A stretch of 6,233 nt of DNA. Origin: JAGVPT01 sp964384415. GTDB taxonomy: Bacteria; Bacteroidota; Ignavibacteria; UBA10030; UBA8401. The stretch spans positions 1 to 6,233 of the forward strand of contig CAYLMV010000175.1 in the NCBI GenBank assembly GCA_964384415.1, given 5' to 3'. Shown piece after piece: positions 5,847 through 6,233 of the stretch. A model generated the notes under the pieces. That model was not told the origin of the DNA. It ran no database searches and worked only from the letters and a program-made list of their open reading frames with translations. Position 1 is the first letter of the stretch. Every line of letters starts with the position of its first letter. The translations under genes and the position numbers were made by a program.

Positions 5847-6233
5847 ATGGCCGATACCTCTCCATATCAGATTATCGCGAAGGAATCCTCCGGGAAGCCG
5901 GTACAGGGATTCATCACTGCGACGTCGGCATCCGAAGCGCGGAGAAGAGCAAAGCTCAATCCCCGGTTCAAAGATACGACGCTCATCACCGTCAGAAAAA
6001 AGAAGAATTTTGCCTACCGGGTCAAGCACGGCGCAAAAACGATAGACGGTTTTCAGACCGCTTACACGCGGCAGGAGGTCGTGGCAGCGCTCGAGCGGAT
6101 CGGATTCGATGTCCGCTGGGTTCGCCGCCATTACGAAATCAAATTCAAGGCCGCATCGAACGAAATTGTCTCTTTTGTTGGAACGAGCGCACGCCTGCTG
6201 GAACAGAAGCTTCCGTACACCGAAGTGCTCCAG
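5847..6233 (+). CDS. Probable type II secretion/type IV pilus F (GspF/PilC-like) protein, N-terminal part
   Basis: The frame is open from ATG 5847 to the window edge (129 codons), so the 3' end is missing. GspF/PilC proteins are inner-membrane platform proteins that couple the assembly ATPase to pseudopilin or pilin assembly. The N terminus resembles their leading module: Y7-Q-I-I, then GKPVQGFITATSASEARRRA (16-35). A second, similar module follows: Y57-R-V, then AKTIDGFQTAYTRQEVVAAL (63-82) and GFDVRWVRR. From about 104, SNEIVSFVGTSARLLEQKLP resembles the start of the first T2SSF helical domain, where usual members read as a short hydrophobic helix ending in an A-G-[LI]-P-like turn. In-frame TGA at 5829-5831 prevents a longer start. 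AAGAGGAG (5816-5823) lies 23 bases upstream, too far for standard initiation, so the ribosome site is unclear. Assignment rests on pattern resemblance only. Confidence 0.68.
   Translation, partial: MADTSPYQIIAKESSGKPVQGFITATSASEARRRAKLNPRFKDTTLITVRKKKNFAYRVKHGAKTIDGFQTAYTRQEVVAALERIGFDVRWVRRHYEIKFKAASNEIVSFVGTSARLLEQKLPYTEVLQ

Noticed and set aside
5775..6131. 118-codon - strand frame opposite the last gene.
   Set aside because: It is the antisense shadow of the + strand frame, which shows secretion F-type patterns and stays open to the window edge.

Overview
The window is an ordinary-looking chromosomal segment with moderate GC content (about half, by eye). All convincing genes are on the + strand. 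Protein character suggests a free-living bacterium of the FCB group, possibly Ignavibacteria/Chlorobi-like Bacteroidota. The clues are the UvrC sequence around its cysteine cluster, a methylmalonyl-CoA epimerase, a multi-PAS HisKA_3 kinase with a NarL-type partner, and a type II secretion/pilus F-like protein. This placement is inferred from general family knowledge, not from a search. No transposon, phage gene, CRISPR array, tRNA or rRNA is visible.

Layout. Positions 1-261 hold no confident gene. They contain a short perfect inverted repeat and a GC-rich hairpin with a weak T-rich tail that probably ends transcription of a gene left of the window. Next comes a tight pair: methylmalonyl-CoA epimerase (262-675) and the nucleotide excision repair nuclease subunit UvrC (688-2574), 12 bases apart. 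A 391-base non-coding stretch follows (2575-2965). It holds a good sigma70-type promoter match, about 145 bases with strong hairpin potential, and a textbook intrinsic terminator 57 bases before the next gene's ATG. This is the most interesting part of the window: either a small RNA gene or an attenuator leader for the sensor kinase downstream.

Positions 2966-5643 encode a two-component system: a membrane-anchored three-PAS histidine kinase (HisKA_3 plus HATPase_c) and a NarL/FixJ-type response regulator. They overlap by four bases (ATGA), which implies coupled translation and a cognate pair. Between the regulator and the next gene is a 203-base spacer with two direct copies of a TATCCG-containing element, one of them an inverted repeat, plausibly an operator. 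The window ends inside the first 129 codons of a probable type II secretion/type IV pilus F (GspF/PilC-like) protein, which appears to carry two tandem N-terminal F-type modules.

No clearly new multi-gene system is present. The best candidates for something undescribed are the structured RNA with its competing pairings ahead of the kinase, and the repeat element after the regulator.
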